DNA of 64,000 nt. Origin: Sphingosinicella sp. LHD-64. GTDB lineage: Bacteria > Pseudomonadota > Alphaproteobacteria > Sphingomonadales > Sphingomonadaceae. Of the stretch, positions 38,419-47,820 are shown piece by piece; position 1 is the first letter of the stretch, and the number at the start of each line of letters is the position of its first letter. The stretch is taken from contig NZ_JAVIFV010000004.1 in assembly GCF_031157375.1 (NCBI RefSeq), positions 434,001 to 498,000 of the forward strand. The letters run 5' to 3'. Both the position numbers and the translations under genes were made by a program. The notes beneath the pieces were generated by a model. It made no database searches. It was not told the DNA's origin and saw only the letters and a program-made list of their open reading frames with translations.

Positions 38419-40287
38419 ATGGCGTTCCTCCTGCGGAATATCAGCCTCAGCGCTGACGGGCGCGAGATCGTCCGCACCTCGCGGATCCGCGACGACCTCT
38501 TGAAGGTCGGCCGCGATCCCGATTGCGACATCCGGCTCAACGACCTTGCCGTCGCGCTTCACCACGCGACGCTGGAGCAGATCTCGTCGAGCACGATCGG
38601 CGTGTCCGCCGAAGCCGGCCTGACCGTCGAGATCGACGGCTCCACCACCCAGTTCGGCCAGATCGATCTCACCACCGGGGGCACGATCAAGGTCGGCCCC
38701 TTCCTACTGCGCATCCTTGCGGTGGAGATGGGATCGGACGACGTCGCCATCGACGTCGCCCGTGCCGACACCGAGGAGGCGGAGGAGAAGTTCGATACCC
38801 GCCGCTTCGCGCTCTCGACCGTGCTGCCGGGCAAGCGCGCGATCGCCTGGACCCTGACCTTGGCCGTGGTCGGCCTGTTCCTCGTCTGGCCGATCGCCTT
38901 CTTCTATTCGAGCGCGCGCGAGCCGACCACGCTCGCTCAGGGCTTCCACGCCGACGAGACGTGGAGCAGCGGGCCGCTGTCGCGCGCCCACCATGCGCTC
39001 GAGCAGAATTGCAACGCCTGTCACGTCCGGCCTTTCGAGCCGGTGCGCGACGAATCGTGCAAAGCCTGCCACACCCAGGTCCACGACCATGCCGACCTCG
39101 CCCGGCTCGCCCAGGCGACGCCGAATCCGGGCGGCTGGGCGCGTTTCCAGCTCGCCGTCGCCGGCGCCTTCGGCCAGGATCCGGGCCGCTGCGTCGATTG
39201 CCACACCGAGCATGAGGGCGCGCAGGAGATGGTGCCGACGCCGCAGCAATTCTGCTCGGATTGCCACGCGGACCTGCGCACGCGTCTGCCCGATACGCCG
39301 CTCGGCGACGCCGCGAACTTCGAGACCGCGCACCCCGAATTCCAGCCGACCGTGCTGATCCGCTGGGACGACCAGACACCGCGGATGCAGCGTGTGACGC
39401 TCGGCATCCAGAACGCGCGCGAGCAGAGCAACCTCAAGTTCCCGCACGAACTCCATCTCCAGCCCAATGGCGGTGTGGCGCAGATGGGCCGCCGGCTTGG
39501 TCAGCAATACGGCTTCGGCCAGAATCTGGAATGCTCCGACTGCCACGTGCCGACGCCGGACGGGACGCGCTTCCAGCCGGTCGACATGGAAGGCGATTGC
39601 GGCATGTGCCACAGCCTTGCCTTCGAGCAGATCGGCGGCACGGTGCGCACGCTCCGCCATGGCGATCCGCGCCAGGTGGTGGCGGACATCCTCTCCTTCT
39701 ACCGCACGGCGCCGCGCGAGAGGGTCGGCCTCGGCGCCGATCGGGCGCGGCCGGGCGACGTCAACCAGATCCGCGCCGCCGTCCAGCAGGCGCGGGCGCG
39801 GGCGGCGACCGGGGCGCGGGCCGATCAGGCGGTGCGACAGGTCTTCTCACCGGGCGGCGCCTGCTTCGAATGCCACGAGGTGACGGCGCCGCCGGCCGGC
39901 TCGCTAGCGTTCGGCGTGCAGCCGGTGGCCTTCCCGACCCGCTACATGCTGCACGGCTGGTTCGATCACCGGCCGCACCAGTTCACCCAGCGGCCGGGCC
40001 AGGCTCGCCAGGAGGGCACGCAGGCCTGCCTCAGCTGCCACACGGCGAACGCGTCGGAGAATGCGAACGACCTGCTGCTGCCGGATCTGGCCAGCTGCCG
40101 GACCTGCCACGGCGGCGAGACGACCCGGCTGCCGGTGGCGTCGAACTGCGCCATGTGCCACGATTATCATATGGACGAAGGCGTTCCGGCGATGCTGCTC
40201 CGCCAGCAGGTGCGGGGGCGCCGCTGGGAGACGACGGTGATCCGGGTCAACGATCCGCAGCGGGCCCCATTGCCGCGCAGCCGGTAA
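38419..40287 (+). CDS. FHA-transmembrane-decaheme cytochrome c fusion
   Basis: 622 residues. Residues 1-110 form an FHA fold (KVGRDPDCDIRL near 30-40), but the phospho-binding face is degenerate: VALHHA replaces VSRHHA and the NG motif is missing. A transmembrane helix at about 142-165 places the rest in the periplasm. Ten CXXCH haem sites follow (CNACH at 198 to CAMCH at 577), with extra His residues as distal ligands, in two groups of six and four split by an Ala/Arg-rich spacer. Third gene of a tight operon with the FeS-fusion and b-cytochrome-like genes. Probably an electron store or conduit tied to cytoplasmic signalling. No OmcA/MtrC-type partner is visible. Confidence 0.9.
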   Translation: MAFLLRNISLSADGREIVRTSRIRDDLLKVGRDPDCDIRLNDLAVALHHATLEQISSSTIGVSAEAGLTVEIDGSTTQFGQIDLTTGGTIKVGPFLLRILAVEMGSDDVAIDVARADTEEAEEKFDTRRFALSTVLPGKRAIAWTLTLAVVGLFLVWPIAFFYSSAREPTTLAQGFHADETWSSGPLSRAHHALEQNCNACHVRPFEPVRDESCKACHTQVHDHADLARLAQATPNPGGWARFQLAVAGAFGQDPGRCVDCHTEHEGAQEMVPTPQQFCSDCHADLRTRLPDTPLGDAANFETAHPEFQPTVLIRWDDQTPRMQRVTLGIQNAREQSNLKFPHELHLQPNGGVAQMGRRLGQQYGFGQNLECSDCHVPTPDGTRFQPVDMEGDCGMCHSLAFEQIGGTVRTLRHGDPRQVVADILSFYRTAPRERVGLGADRARPGDVNQIRAAVQQARARAATGARADQAVRQVFSPGGACFECHEVTAPPAGSLAFGVQPVAFPTRYMLHGWFDHRPHQFTQRPGQARQEGTQACLSCHTANASENANDLLLPDLASCRTCHGGETTRLPVASNCAMCHDYHMDEGVPAMLLRQQVRGRRWETTVIRVNDPQRAPLPRSR

Positions 40288-40443
40288 CGGCCCGGAAAGG
40301 TGGGCGCGTGCATCAGCGGGCCCGAAGGGGAGGGGAGTGCGGGGCCATGACCGTCATCCGGACGGGATCGGTGATCCGCCGTGCGTGCGGACCGGTGCGG
40401 CCGTCGCATTGCCCCCGTCCCGCGGCTGGGGCACGATGACCGG

Positions 40444-41301
40444 ATGCTGATCGCGCAGATCACCGACCTGCACCTCGGATTCGATCCGGACAATCTGGAC
40501 GAGTTCAATCGCCAGCGCTTCGATTCCGCGCTACGGGTGCTGACCGGTCTGCGGCCGCGGCCGGATCTGCTGCTCGTCACCGGCGACATTGCCGACGACG
40601 GCAATGACGCCCAGTCCTATCTCCGCTACAGGGAGGGCATCGCGCAATTGCCCTTCCCGGTCTTCTCGGCGATGGGCAATCATGACGAGCGCGAGACCTT
40701 CCTCGCCGCCTTTCCCGACCATCCCCATGCCGGCGACGGCTTCATCCAGTATGCGATCGAGGATTACGACCTGCGCATCCTCGTCCTCGACACGCTGCAG
40801 ATCGGGCGGCACGGCGGCGCCTATTGCGAGACGCGAGCGGCCTGGCTGGAGGCGCGGCTCGACGAAGACCCCGAGCGGCCGACATTGATCGCGCTCCACC
40901 ATCCTCCATTCGACACCGGCATTCCCTGGCTGACCGAGGATCCGGAGGCGGGCTGGGCGGTGCGGCTGCGCAACGCGATCGGACCGCGGACCAACATCGT
41001 CGGCCTGATCGGCGGGCATGTCCATCGCGCGATCACCACCACCTGGGCGGGCAAGCCTCTGACGGTGTGCCCCTCGACTGCGCCGCAGGTCGCGCTCGAT
41101 CTGATGCCGATCGACCCCGAGCAGCCCGACGAGCGGCCGATGATCATCGCCGACCATCCCTATTACGCGCTCCACTGGTGGAACGGCCGGAACCTCGTCA
41201 GCCATATCGACACGGCCGAGGACCATGAGGTGCTGGCCCGCTACACCCCGGCGCTCCAGCCGCTGGTTCGGCTCGTCACCGATGAGCAGAAGCGGGGATA
41301 G
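40444..41301 (+). CDS. Calcineurin-like phosphoesterase, CpdA-type (3',5'-cAMP phosphodiesterase family)
   Basis: 285 residues from ATG 40444. All class III phosphodiesterase motifs are present: ITDLHLGF (DxH), VTGDIADDG, GNHDE, LHHPP and GGHVHR (GHxH). The family hydrolyses cyclic nucleotides or related phosphoesters with two metal ions. It lies 156 bp after the FHA-cytochrome gene on the same strand. Since the operon upstream encodes two cNMP-binding domains, tuning their ligand is a reasonable inference, not a demonstrated one. Confidence 0.85.
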   Translation: MLIAQITDLHLGFDPDNLDEFNRQRFDSALRVLTGLRPRPDLLLVTGDIADDGNDAQSYLRYREGIAQLPFPVFSAMGNHDERETFLAAFPDHPHAGDGFIQYAIEDYDLRILVLDTLQIGRHGGAYCETRAAWLEARLDEDPERPTLIALHHPPFDTGIPWLTEDPEAGWAVRLRNAIGPRTNIVGLIGGHVHRAITTTWAGKPLTVCPSTAPQVALDLMPIDPEQPDERPMIIADHPYYALHWWNGRNLVSHIDTAEDHEVLARYTPALQPLVRLVTDEQKRG

Positions 41302-41325
41302 GGACCACCCGGAGAGACGGGCGGC

Positions 41326-41754
41326 ATGACCGAGGCTCAGGCCCTGATCCGCGAGCTCGATCTTCAGCCGCACCCCGAGGGCGGCTGGTATCGCGAGACC
41401 TGGCGGGCGGAGGCGACGGAGGGCGCGCGAGGCAGCGCGACCGCGATCCTGTTCCTGCTCGAGGCCGGGCAACGCTCGCACTGGCACAAGGTGGACGCGA
41501 CCGAGCTCTGGCTGTTCCACGCCGGCAGCCCGCTCCGGGTCAGCACCGCGCCGGGCGATGCCGGGCCGGTCAGCCATGTCCGGCTCGGCGCGGCGGTGCT
41601 GGCCGGAGAGGTGCCGCAGCTCAGGATTCCGCCGCACCACTGGCAGGCGGCGGATGCGGACCGCGGCTGGGCGCTGGTCTCCTGCATTGTCTCGCCGGCA
41701 TTCGAATTCGACGGATTCACGCTCGCGCCATCGGGCTGGGCGCCGCGGACGTGA
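41326..41754 (+). CDS. Cupin protein, DUF985 family
   Basis: 142 residues, a single small cupin. Family motifs: HPEGGWYRETWR, SAILFLLE-like TAILFLLEAGQRSHWHKVDA with the metal-binding His pair, ELWLFHAGSPL, and WALVSCIVSPAFEFDGF near the end. ATG 41326 follows the phosphodiesterase stop by 24 bp with GGAGAGAC upstream. DUF985 enzymes have no settled function; a small-molecule or sugar-binding role is usual for the fold. Confidence 0.88.
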   Translation: MTEAQALIRELDLQPHPEGGWYRETWRAEATEGARGSATAILFLLEAGQRSHWHKVDATELWLFHAGSPLRVSTAPGDAGPVSHVRLGAAVLAGEVPQLRIPPHHWQAADADRGWALVSCIVSPAFEFDGFTLAPSGWAPRT

Positions 41755-41792
41755 GCTGAGGACGCTGACGATTCGGAAAGGTGGATGACGCC

Positions 41793-42137
41793 ATGCTGAT
41801 TGGATCGCGATATTTCGTGTTGATCGCCTGCCTGGGCATCGCGATCACGGTCGGCGGGTCATGGATTGTGCATCTGGTCTTCCCCACCGCCAAGGATGCG
41901 ACGCTGGCGATGATTCTGGGCGGATTTCTCATCCTCGCTTTCGCGATCGCACCACTGTTCACCCGCGCCTTTCTGGCCATGGCGGGGCATGCCGGCATAT
42001 TGTCGTTGTCGCCCGAGAGGCTCGGGAAGCTCGCCGATATCCTCGCGATCATGCTGTGGGTCGTTTGGGCGACTGGGGCTGCGGTTGCGCTGCCTCTCGT
42101 GTGGGATGACATGATCGCCAGCCTGCAGGAGACTTGA
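41793..42137 (+). CDS. Small integral membrane protein of unknown function
   Basis: 114 residues from ATG 41793, which has AAAGGTGG well placed; GTG 41781 in frame is an alternative. Three hydrophobic segments: FVLIACLGIAITVGGSWIVHL, AMILGGFLILAFAIAPLF and ILAIMLWVVWATGAAVALPL. No motif recognised. It is the last gene before the glycine riboswitch. Confidence 0.6.
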   Translation: MLIGSRYFVLIACLGIAITVGGSWIVHLVFPTAKDATLAMILGGFLILAFAIAPLFTRAFLAMAGHAGILSLSPERLGKLADILAIMLWVVWATGAAVALPLVWDDMIASLQET

Positions 42138-42204
42138 GCGGCTCCGCCGCGTCAACCGATTGACACCCGCTCGGCCCTGCGTCATGGCCTGCCGGTCCGT
42201 AAGG

Positions 42205-42403
42205 ACGCGCGGGAGAGAGTGGCGGGGAACCGCTGCCGCCGAAGGAGCAACCGCCCCGGAATCTCTCAGGCAGAAGGACCGCGCGCTCGAGGACGCTCTG
42301 GAAAGCGGATGGTGGCGAAAGTGCCGCGCATCCCACCGAAGGGGTAAGTCGGCTCGCCGCAGGGGGCCGGTGAAAGCTCTCAGGTCCCGGTGACAGAGGG
42401 GGC
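42205..42403 (+). promoter_or_regulatory. Tandem glycine riboswitch (gcvT element)
   Basis: The first aptamer has GGGAGAGAG, CCGCCGAAGGAGCAA, CTCTCAGGCAGAAGGACCG. The second has GGACGCTCTGGAAAG, CCACCGAAGGGGTAA, GCTCTCAGGTCCCGGTGACAGAGGGG. Two glycine aptamers in series upstream of gcvT are the established arrangement; glycine binding usually switches the cleavage genes on. The gcvT start is 57 bp downstream. This accounts for the 320-bp gap before gcvT. Confidence 0.95.
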
Positions 42404-42459
42404 ATTGGATGTTGGCGCCGGTGGGGCGCAAACGCGACCGATGCGTTCTGGAGCCGAGC

Positions 42460-43572
42460 ATGAGCGAGCCCGAAAAGACCCTCCCCCTGGACCAGTGGCA
42501 CCGCGCCCGCGGCGCGCGCATGGTCGAATTCGCCGGCTATGCCATGCCGATCCAATATGAAGGGATCATGGCCGAGCACAAATGGACGCGCGAGCAAGCC
42601 GGCCTGTTCGACGTCAGCCATATGGGCCAGGTGATCGTCGCCGGCGCCGAGGCGGAGAAGGGGCTGGAGGCGCTGCTTCCCGCCGACCTCGCCATCCTGA
42701 AAGATTCGAAGCCCAAATATTCGCTGCTGCTGACCGAGGATGGCGGCATCATCGACGACCTGATGGTGACGCGGCGCGGCGACCATTTCTACCTGGTGGT
42801 CAACGGCGCGACCAAGAACGGCGACATCGCCCACATGGAATCGCGGCTGCCGCGTGGCGCGGTGCTCGACCATATGAAGGAGCAGGCGCTGCTCGCGCTG
42901 CAGGGGCCGAAGGCGGTGGATGTGCTGGCGCGGCTCGTGCCCGGGGTCGAGGACCTGACGTTCATGACTGCCGGGGCGTTCACGATCGCCGGGGTTCCGG
43001 CGTGGATCAGCCGCTCCGGCTATACCGGCGAGGACGGCTATGAGATTTCGGTGCCGGCGCGCGCAGTTGAGGACATCGCGACCCTGATCGCCGACCAGCC
43101 CGAGGTGAAGCCGATCGGTCTCGGCGCGCGCGATTCGCTGCGGCTGGAGGCGGGACTGCCGCTCTACGGCCATGACCTCGATTTCTCGACGACGCCGGTC
43201 GAGGCCGACCTTGTCTTCGCACTGTCGAAGCGGCGGCGCGAGGAAGGCGGCTTTCCGGGCTGGCACCGGATCGCGCGCGAGCTCGCTGACGGCCCGATCC
43301 GCAAGCGAGTCGGCCTCGCGGTCGAGGGGCGCCAGCCGGTGCGCGAGGGCGCCATGGTTGTCGACGGCGAGGGCAACGAGGTCGGCAAGGTGACGAGCGG
43401 CGGCTTCTCGCCCTCGACCGAGGCGCCGATCGCCATGGCCTATGTGCCCGCCGCGGCGGCGGCCCCGGGCGCAAGCGTCCTCCTGTCGCAGCGCGGCAAA
43501 TTGTTTAACGCGAAGGTCGTGCCGATGCCCTTCGTCCCCCATCGCTATCATCGGAAGGGAGCGCCGAAATGA
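42460..43572 (+). CDS. gcvT: Glycine cleavage system T protein (aminomethyltransferase)
   Basis: 370 residues from ATG 42460 with GGAG upstream; an earlier in-frame start at 42409 lies next to the riboswitch and is unlikely. It transfers the methylene group of aminomethyl-lipoyl GcvH to tetrahydrofolate, releasing ammonia. Folate-binding hallmarks: [20 protein letters not shown]-like [46 protein letters not shown]. Overlaps gcvH by ATGA. Confidence 0.95.
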   Translation: MSEPEKTLPLDQWHRARGARMVEFAGYAMPIQYEGIMAEHKWTREQAGLFDVSHMGQVIVAGAEAEKGLEALLPADLAILKDSKPKYSLLLTEDGGIIDDLMVTRRGDHFYLVVNGATKNGDIAHMESRLPRGAVLDHMKEQALLALQGPKAVDVLARLVPGVEDLTFMTAGAFTIAGVPAWISRSGYTGEDGYEISVPARAVEDIATLIADQPEVKPIGLGARDSLRLEAGLPLYGHDLDFSTTPVEADLVFALSKRRREEGGFPGWHRIARELADGPIRKRVGLAVEGRQPVREGAMVVDGEGNEVGKVTSGGFSPSTEAPIAMAYVPAAAAAPGASVLLSQRGKLFNAKVVPMPFVPHRYHRKGAPK

Positions 43573-43940
43573 CCGTCTATTACACCAAGGAACATGAATG
43601 GGTGCGCGTCGAGGGCGACGAGGCGACGGTCGGCATCACCGATTTCGCGCAGGGGCAATTGGGCGACGTCGTATTCGTCGAGGTGCCCGACGCAGGCCGT
43701 GCAGTGAGCAAGGGCGGCGAGGCGGCAGTGGTCGAATCGGTGAAGGCGGCGAGCGACGTCTATGCCCCGGTCAGCGGCACGATCGTCACCGGCAACCAGG
43801 CGCTCGTCGACCAGCCCGACCTGGTCAACACCGATCCGGAGGGCGAGGGCTGGTTCTTCAAGCTCACGCTCAGCGACAATCACGAGCTCGGCGACCTGAT
43901 GGACGCCGCGCAGTACAAGGCGTTCTGCGACAGCCAGTAG
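43569..43940 (+). CDS. gcvH: Glycine cleavage system H protein (lipoyl carrier)
   Basis: 123 residues, typical. The lipoylated lysine is Lys59 in [14 protein letters not shown]. The N-terminus [20 protein letters not shown] and the [15 protein letters not shown] segment are family-typical. Shuttles the aminomethyl intermediate between P and T proteins. Start overlaps the gcvT stop. Confidence 0.97.
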   Translation: MTVYYTKEHEWVRVEGDEATVGITDFAQGQLGDVVFVEVPDAGRAVSKGGEAAVVESVKAASDVYAPVSGTIVTGNQALVDQPDLVNTDPEGEGWFFKLTLSDNHELGDLMDAAQYKAFCDSQ

Positions 43941-43952
43941 GATCGAACGCCT

Positions 43953-44735
43953 GTGATCAACACCTCCTCCCAATGGTCGCCGGCCGATTATGCCCGCAAC
44001 GGCGCGTTCGTGCCGGCGCTGGGCGAGGCGGTGGTCGCGCTGCTCGATCCGAAGCCGGGCGAGCTGATCCTCGATCTCGGCTGCGGCGACGGCGCGCTGA
44101 CCGAGAAGATCATTGCGGCCGGCGCGCAGGTGATCGGCATCGATTCCTCGCCCGAGATGGTCGAGGCGGCGCGCGCGGGCGGGATCGAGGCCTTCGTCGG
44201 CGATGCGGAAGCGCTCTACCTGGAAGGGCAGGCGGCGCAGTTCGGCGAATTCGACGCCGTCTTCTCCAATGCGGCGCTGCACTGGATGCTCGATCCCGAT
44301 GCGGTGGCGAGCGGCGTCTTCGCGTCGCTCAAGGCCGGCGGGCGCTTCGTCGGGGAGATGGGTGGGGCGGGCAATATCGCCACGCTGCGCGCCGGCATCC
44401 GCGCCGAGCTGACGGAGCGCGGCCATCCGGTGCCGGACGAGGATCCGCAATGGTATCCGACCGTCGAGGAATTCACCCGCCTCTACCGCACCGCCGGGTT
44501 CGGGGAGGTCCGGGCCGAGCTGTTCGAGCGGCCGACACCATTGCCGACGGGCGTCGCTGGCTGGGTGACGACCTTCCGCGCCGGCTGGCTCGAGGTTGCG
44601 ATGGTCCCCGAATGGGAACGTGAGGATGTGGCGGCAGGCGTGGAGAAGCGGCTCGCCGATATCCTGCAGAAGTCTGACGGAAGCTGGTTTGCCGATTATG
44701 TCCGGCTGCGCTTTTCGATGCGCAAGCCGCTCTGA
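43953..44735 (+). CDS. Class I SAM-dependent methyltransferase inside the gcv operon
   Basis: 260 residues, GTG start. SAM motif I LILDLGCGDGALTEKI, the acidic ribose-binding end VIGIDSSPEMVEAAR, and FDAVFSNAALHWM. The C-terminal part resembles trans-aconitate-methyltransferase-like proteins. It lies 12 bp after gcvH and 15 bp before gcvPA, so it is under the glycine riboswitch. The substrate is unknown; use of the one-carbon pool is only suggested by position. Confidence 0.85.
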   Translation: MINTSSQWSPADYARNGAFVPALGEAVVALLDPKPGELILDLGCGDGALTEKIIAAGAQVIGIDSSPEMVEAARAGGIEAFVGDAEALYLEGQAAQFGEFDAVFSNAALHWMLDPDAVASGVFASLKAGGRFVGEMGGAGNIATLRAGIRAELTERGHPVPDEDPQWYPTVEEFTRLYRTAGFGEVRAELFERPTPLPTGVAGWVTTFRAGWLEVAMVPEWEREDVAAGVEKRLADILQKSDGSWFADYVRLRFSMRKPL

Positions 44736-44750
44736 AGATTGGAGTTGATG

Positions 44751-46109
44751 ATGCGTTATCTCCCCCTCTCCGACCATGATCGGCGCGACATGCTGGCGGC
44801 GGTCGGGGTCAAGTCGATCGACGATCTGTTCGTCGACGTGCCCGAGGCGGCGCGGCTCGCCGGGACGATCGAAGGGCTGGCCGATCACGCCAGCGAGCTG
44901 GCGGTCGAGCGGCACATGCGTGGGCTCGCCAGGCAGAACATGGTCGCGGGCGACGTGCCGTTCTTCCTCGGGGCGGGCGCCTATCGCCACCACATTCCCG
45001 CGAGCGTCGACCACCTGATCCAGCGCGGCGAGTTCCTCACCAGCTACACGCCCTACCAGCCGGAGATCGCGCAGGGGACGCTGCAGGCGCTGTTCGAGTT
45101 CCAGACGCAGGTCGCGCGGCTCTATGGCTGCGAGGTCGCCAACGCCTCGATGTATGACGGCTCGACCGCCTGCTGGGAGGCGATCGCGATGGCCGGGCGG
45201 GTGACTCGCCGGAAGAAGACGATCCTCTCGGGCGGGCTCCACCCGCATTATGTCTCGACTGCGAAGACAATGGCGAAGTTCACCGGGGACGTGCTGGAGA
45301 CGGCGGTGCCGTCGCTCGACGCGGCGCCGGACACGGGCAGCCTGATCGACCGGATCGATGGCGAGACCAGCGCGGTCGTGGTGCAATATCCCGACATTCT
45401 CGGCCGGATCGGCAATTTGTCCGAGCTGGCCGCCCGCTGCCATGCCGAGGGCGCGTTGCTGATCGTGGTGGTGACCGAGCCGGTGGCGCTGGGGGCGATC
45501 AAGGGGCCGGGCGAGATGGGGGCGGACATCGTCGTCGGGGAGGGCCAGTCGATCGGCGTCGGCCTCAATTTCGGCGGGCCCTATGTGGGTTTGTTCGCGA
45601 CCCGCGAGAAATATGTGCGGCAGATGCCGGGGCGGCTGTGCGGCGAGACGGTCGACGCCGCGGGCAAGCGCGGCTTCGTGCTGACACTGTCGACCCGCGA
45701 GCAGCATATCCGGCGCGAGAAGGCGACCAGCAACATCTGCACCAATGCGGGCCTCTGCGCGCTCGCCTTCACCATCCACATGACCCTGCTCGGCGAGAAG
45801 GGGCTGCGGCAGTTGGCTGCGGCCAATCACGCCCGCGCCGTCGCCGCGGCGGAGCGGCTGACGCAGCTGCCGGGGGTCGAACTGGTCAACGACAGCTTCT
45901 TCAACGAATTCACGCTGAAGCTGTCGAAGGAGGCGCGGCCGGCGGTGCGTGCGCTCGCCGAGGCGGGCGTGCTCGGCGGCGTCTCGCTCGGGCGGCTCTA
46001 TCCAGGCGAGGCGGACCTCGCCAACGGGCTGATCGTGGCGGTCACCGAGACCGTCACCGACGAGGATATCGGCGCCTTCGCCAAGGCGCTGGAAGGCGTG
46101 CTGGCATGA
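44751..46109 (+). CDS. gcvPA: Glycine dehydrogenase (decarboxylating) subunit 1
   Basis: 452 residues from ATG 44751 ([11 protein letters not shown]), six bases after GGAG; ATG 44748 and TTG 44739 are less likely. This is the N-terminal half of the P protein in the two-subunit form. Motifs include [43 protein letters not shown] and [12 protein letters not shown]. It forms the glycine-decarboxylating PLP enzyme with GcvPB. Confidence 0.95.
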   Translation: MRYLPLSDHDRRDMLAAVGVKSIDDLFVDVPEAARLAGTIEGLADHASELAVERHMRGLARQNMVAGDVPFFLGAGAYRHHIPASVDHLIQRGEFLTSYTPYQPEIAQGTLQALFEFQTQVARLYGCEVANASMYDGSTACWEAIAMAGRVTRRKKTILSGGLHPHYVSTAKTMAKFTGDVLETAVPSLDAAPDTGSLIDRIDGETSAVVVQYPDILGRIGNLSELAARCHAEGALLIVVVTEPVALGAIKGPGEMGADIVVGEGQSIGVGLNFGGPYVGLFATREKYVRQMPGRLCGETVDAAGKRGFVLTLSTREQHIRREKATSNICTNAGLCALAFTIHMTLLGEKGLRQLAAANHARAVAAAERLTQLPGVELVNDSFFNEFTLKLSKEARPAVRALAEAGVLGGVSLGRLYPGEADLANGLIVAVTETVTDEDIGAFAKALEGVLA

Positions 46110-46126
46110 CGAGCGCCAGCCTTTTT

Positions 46127-46232
46127 CCCCTCTCCCCGGCGGGGAGAGGGCAGGGTGAGGGGGTGCAGCGTTTGTCGCTACTCTCTGACTCAGAACCCCC
46201 TCACCCCAACCCTCTCCCCACCGGGGAGAGGG
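46127..46232. repeat. Inverted-repeat intergenic element between gcvPA and gcvPB
   Basis: CCCCTCTCCCCGGCGGGGAG and a following GGGTGAGGGGG (46127-46163) are mirrored by CCCCCTCACCCCAACCCTCT and CCCCACCGGGGAGAGGG (46196-46232). A GC-rich palindromic element of a type scattered through proteobacterial genomes; it could form a strong mRNA hairpin between two operon genes. Confidence 0.8.
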
Positions 46233-46251
46233 AGCTTGCGGAGCTTTCCCG

Positions 46252-47820
46252 ATGACGATCAACCAGGGCGGCTGGCGGCCCGAAATGGGCGCGGCCTCGA
46301 ACGACGATGCCGGTGCGACCTATACCGGCAACAAGGCGCTGATGCTGGAAGAGGCGCTGCTGTTCGAGATCGGCGACACGCAGACGACCGGCGTCGATTT
46401 CGACGACGTCGCGGGCGGCGTGTCGCGGCTCGGCGGGCTGGAGCGCAACAAGGAGATCGGCCTCGCCGGCCTCACCGAGCCGCAGGCGGTGCGCCATTAC
46501 ACGCGGCTTTCGCGCCAGAATTACGCGATCGATCTCGGCCTGTTCCCGCTCGGCTCGTGCACGATGAAGCACAATCCGCGGCTCAACGAGAAGGTCGCGC
46601 GGTTGCCGGGCTTCGCCGACATCCACCCGCTCCAGCCGGTCGACACGGTGCAGGGCGCACTGGGCGTGATCGCCGAACTGGGCGAATGGCTGATCAGGCT
46701 GACCGGCATGCATAGTGTCGCGATGAGCCCGAAGGCGGGCGCGCACGGCGAATTGTGCGGCCTGCTCGCGATCCGCTCGGCGCTGGAGGCGCGCGGCGAT
46801 GCGCGCGAAGTCATCCTCGTGCCGGAAAGCGCGCACGGGACCAATCCGGCGACGGCGGCCTTCGCCGGCTACCGGGTTGAGAACATCCCGGCCAATGCCG
46901 CCGGCCGCGTCGATCTCGACGCGCTGAAGGCGCGGCTGGGGCCGGACGTCGCGGGGGTGATGATCACCAACCCGAACACCTGCGGCCTGTTCGAGCCGGA
47001 CATGAAGGCGATTTCCGAGGCGGTCCATGCCGCCGGCGGCCTCGTCTATTGCGACGGCGCCAACTTCAACGCGATCGTCGGCCGGGTGCGGCCGGGCGAC
47101 CTCGGCATCGACGCGATGCACATCAACCTGCACAAGACCTTCTCGACCCCGCACGGCGGCGGCGGGCCGGGCGCGGGGCCGGTGGTGTTCTCGGAAGCGC
47201 TGACGCCATTCGCGCCGCTGCCGTTCGTCGAGCTTCAGGGCAAGCAATATGTGCTGGTCGAGGAAGAGACTGCAGGCGAGCATCATGCATCCAGCTTCGG
47301 CCGGATGGCGGCGTTCAGCGGTCAGATGGGCATGTTCACCCGGGCGCTCACCTACATCCTGAGCCACGGCGCCGACGGCCTGCGGCAGGTTGCCGAGGAT
47401 GCGGTGCTCAATGCCAATTACGTGCTGCGCCGGCTCGACGGCGTGCTCGACGCGCCGTTCGGGGCATCGGGGCCGTGCATGCATGAGGCCCTGTTCAGCG
47501 ACAAGGGCTTCGCGGGCGGCCTCTCGACCCTCGATCTCGCCAAGGCGCTGATCGACGAGGGCTTCCACCCGATGACCATGTACTTCCCGCTGGTCGTCCA
47601 CGGTGCGATGCTGATCGAGCCGACCGAGACCGAGAGCAAGGCGACCTTGGACCAGTTCATCGGCGCGCTGAGGAGCGTCGCCGAGCGCGCCAAGGCGGGC
47701 GATGAGAGCCTGAAGGCGGCGCCGGTCCATGCGCCCCGGCGACGGCTCGACGAGACGGCGGCGGCGCGCAAGCCGGTGCTCGCATGGCGCGCGCCGGGCC
47801 AGGCCGAGGCGGCGGAATAA
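46252..47820 (+). CDS. gcvPB: Glycine dehydrogenase (decarboxylating) subunit 2
   Basis: 522 residues. PLP-binding Lys295 in HINLHKTFSTPHGGGGPG; the LGSCTMKHNPR and SPKAGAHGEL segments are typical of the C-terminal P-protein half. Works with GcvPA. The gap to gcvPA (142 bp) is filled by the palindromic element. No gcvL (lipoamide dehydrogenase) follows, which is common because the enzyme is shared. Confidence 0.96.
   Translation: MTINQGGWRPEMGAASNDDAGATYTGNKALMLEEALLFEIGDTQTTGVDFDDVAGGVSRLGGLERNKEIGLAGLTEPQAVRHYTRLSRQNYAIDLGLFPLGSCTMKHNPRLNEKVARLPGFADIHPLQPVDTVQGALGVIAELGEWLIRLTGMHSVAMSPKAGAHGELCGLLAIRSALEARGDAREVILVPESAHGTNPATAAFAGYRVENIPANAAGRVDLDALKARLGPDVAGVMITNPNTCGLFEPDMKAISEAVHAAGGLVYCDGANFNAIVGRVRPGDLGIDAMHINLHKTFSTPHGGGGPGAGPVVFSEALTPFAPLPFVELQGKQYVLVEEETAGEHHASSFGRMAAFSGQMGMFTRALTYILSHGADGLRQVAEDAVLNANYVLRRLDGVLDAPFGASGPCMHEALFSDKGFAGGLSTLDLAKALIDEGFHPMTMYFPLVVHGAMLIEPTETESKATLDQFIGALRSVAERAKAGDESLKAAPVHAPRRRLDETAAARKPVLAWRAPGQAEAAE

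Noticed and set aside
43548-46262. Minus-strand open frame of about 900 codons across gcvH-gcvPA
   Set aside because: Shadow of well-defined genes on the plus strand; no domain, no ribosome site.
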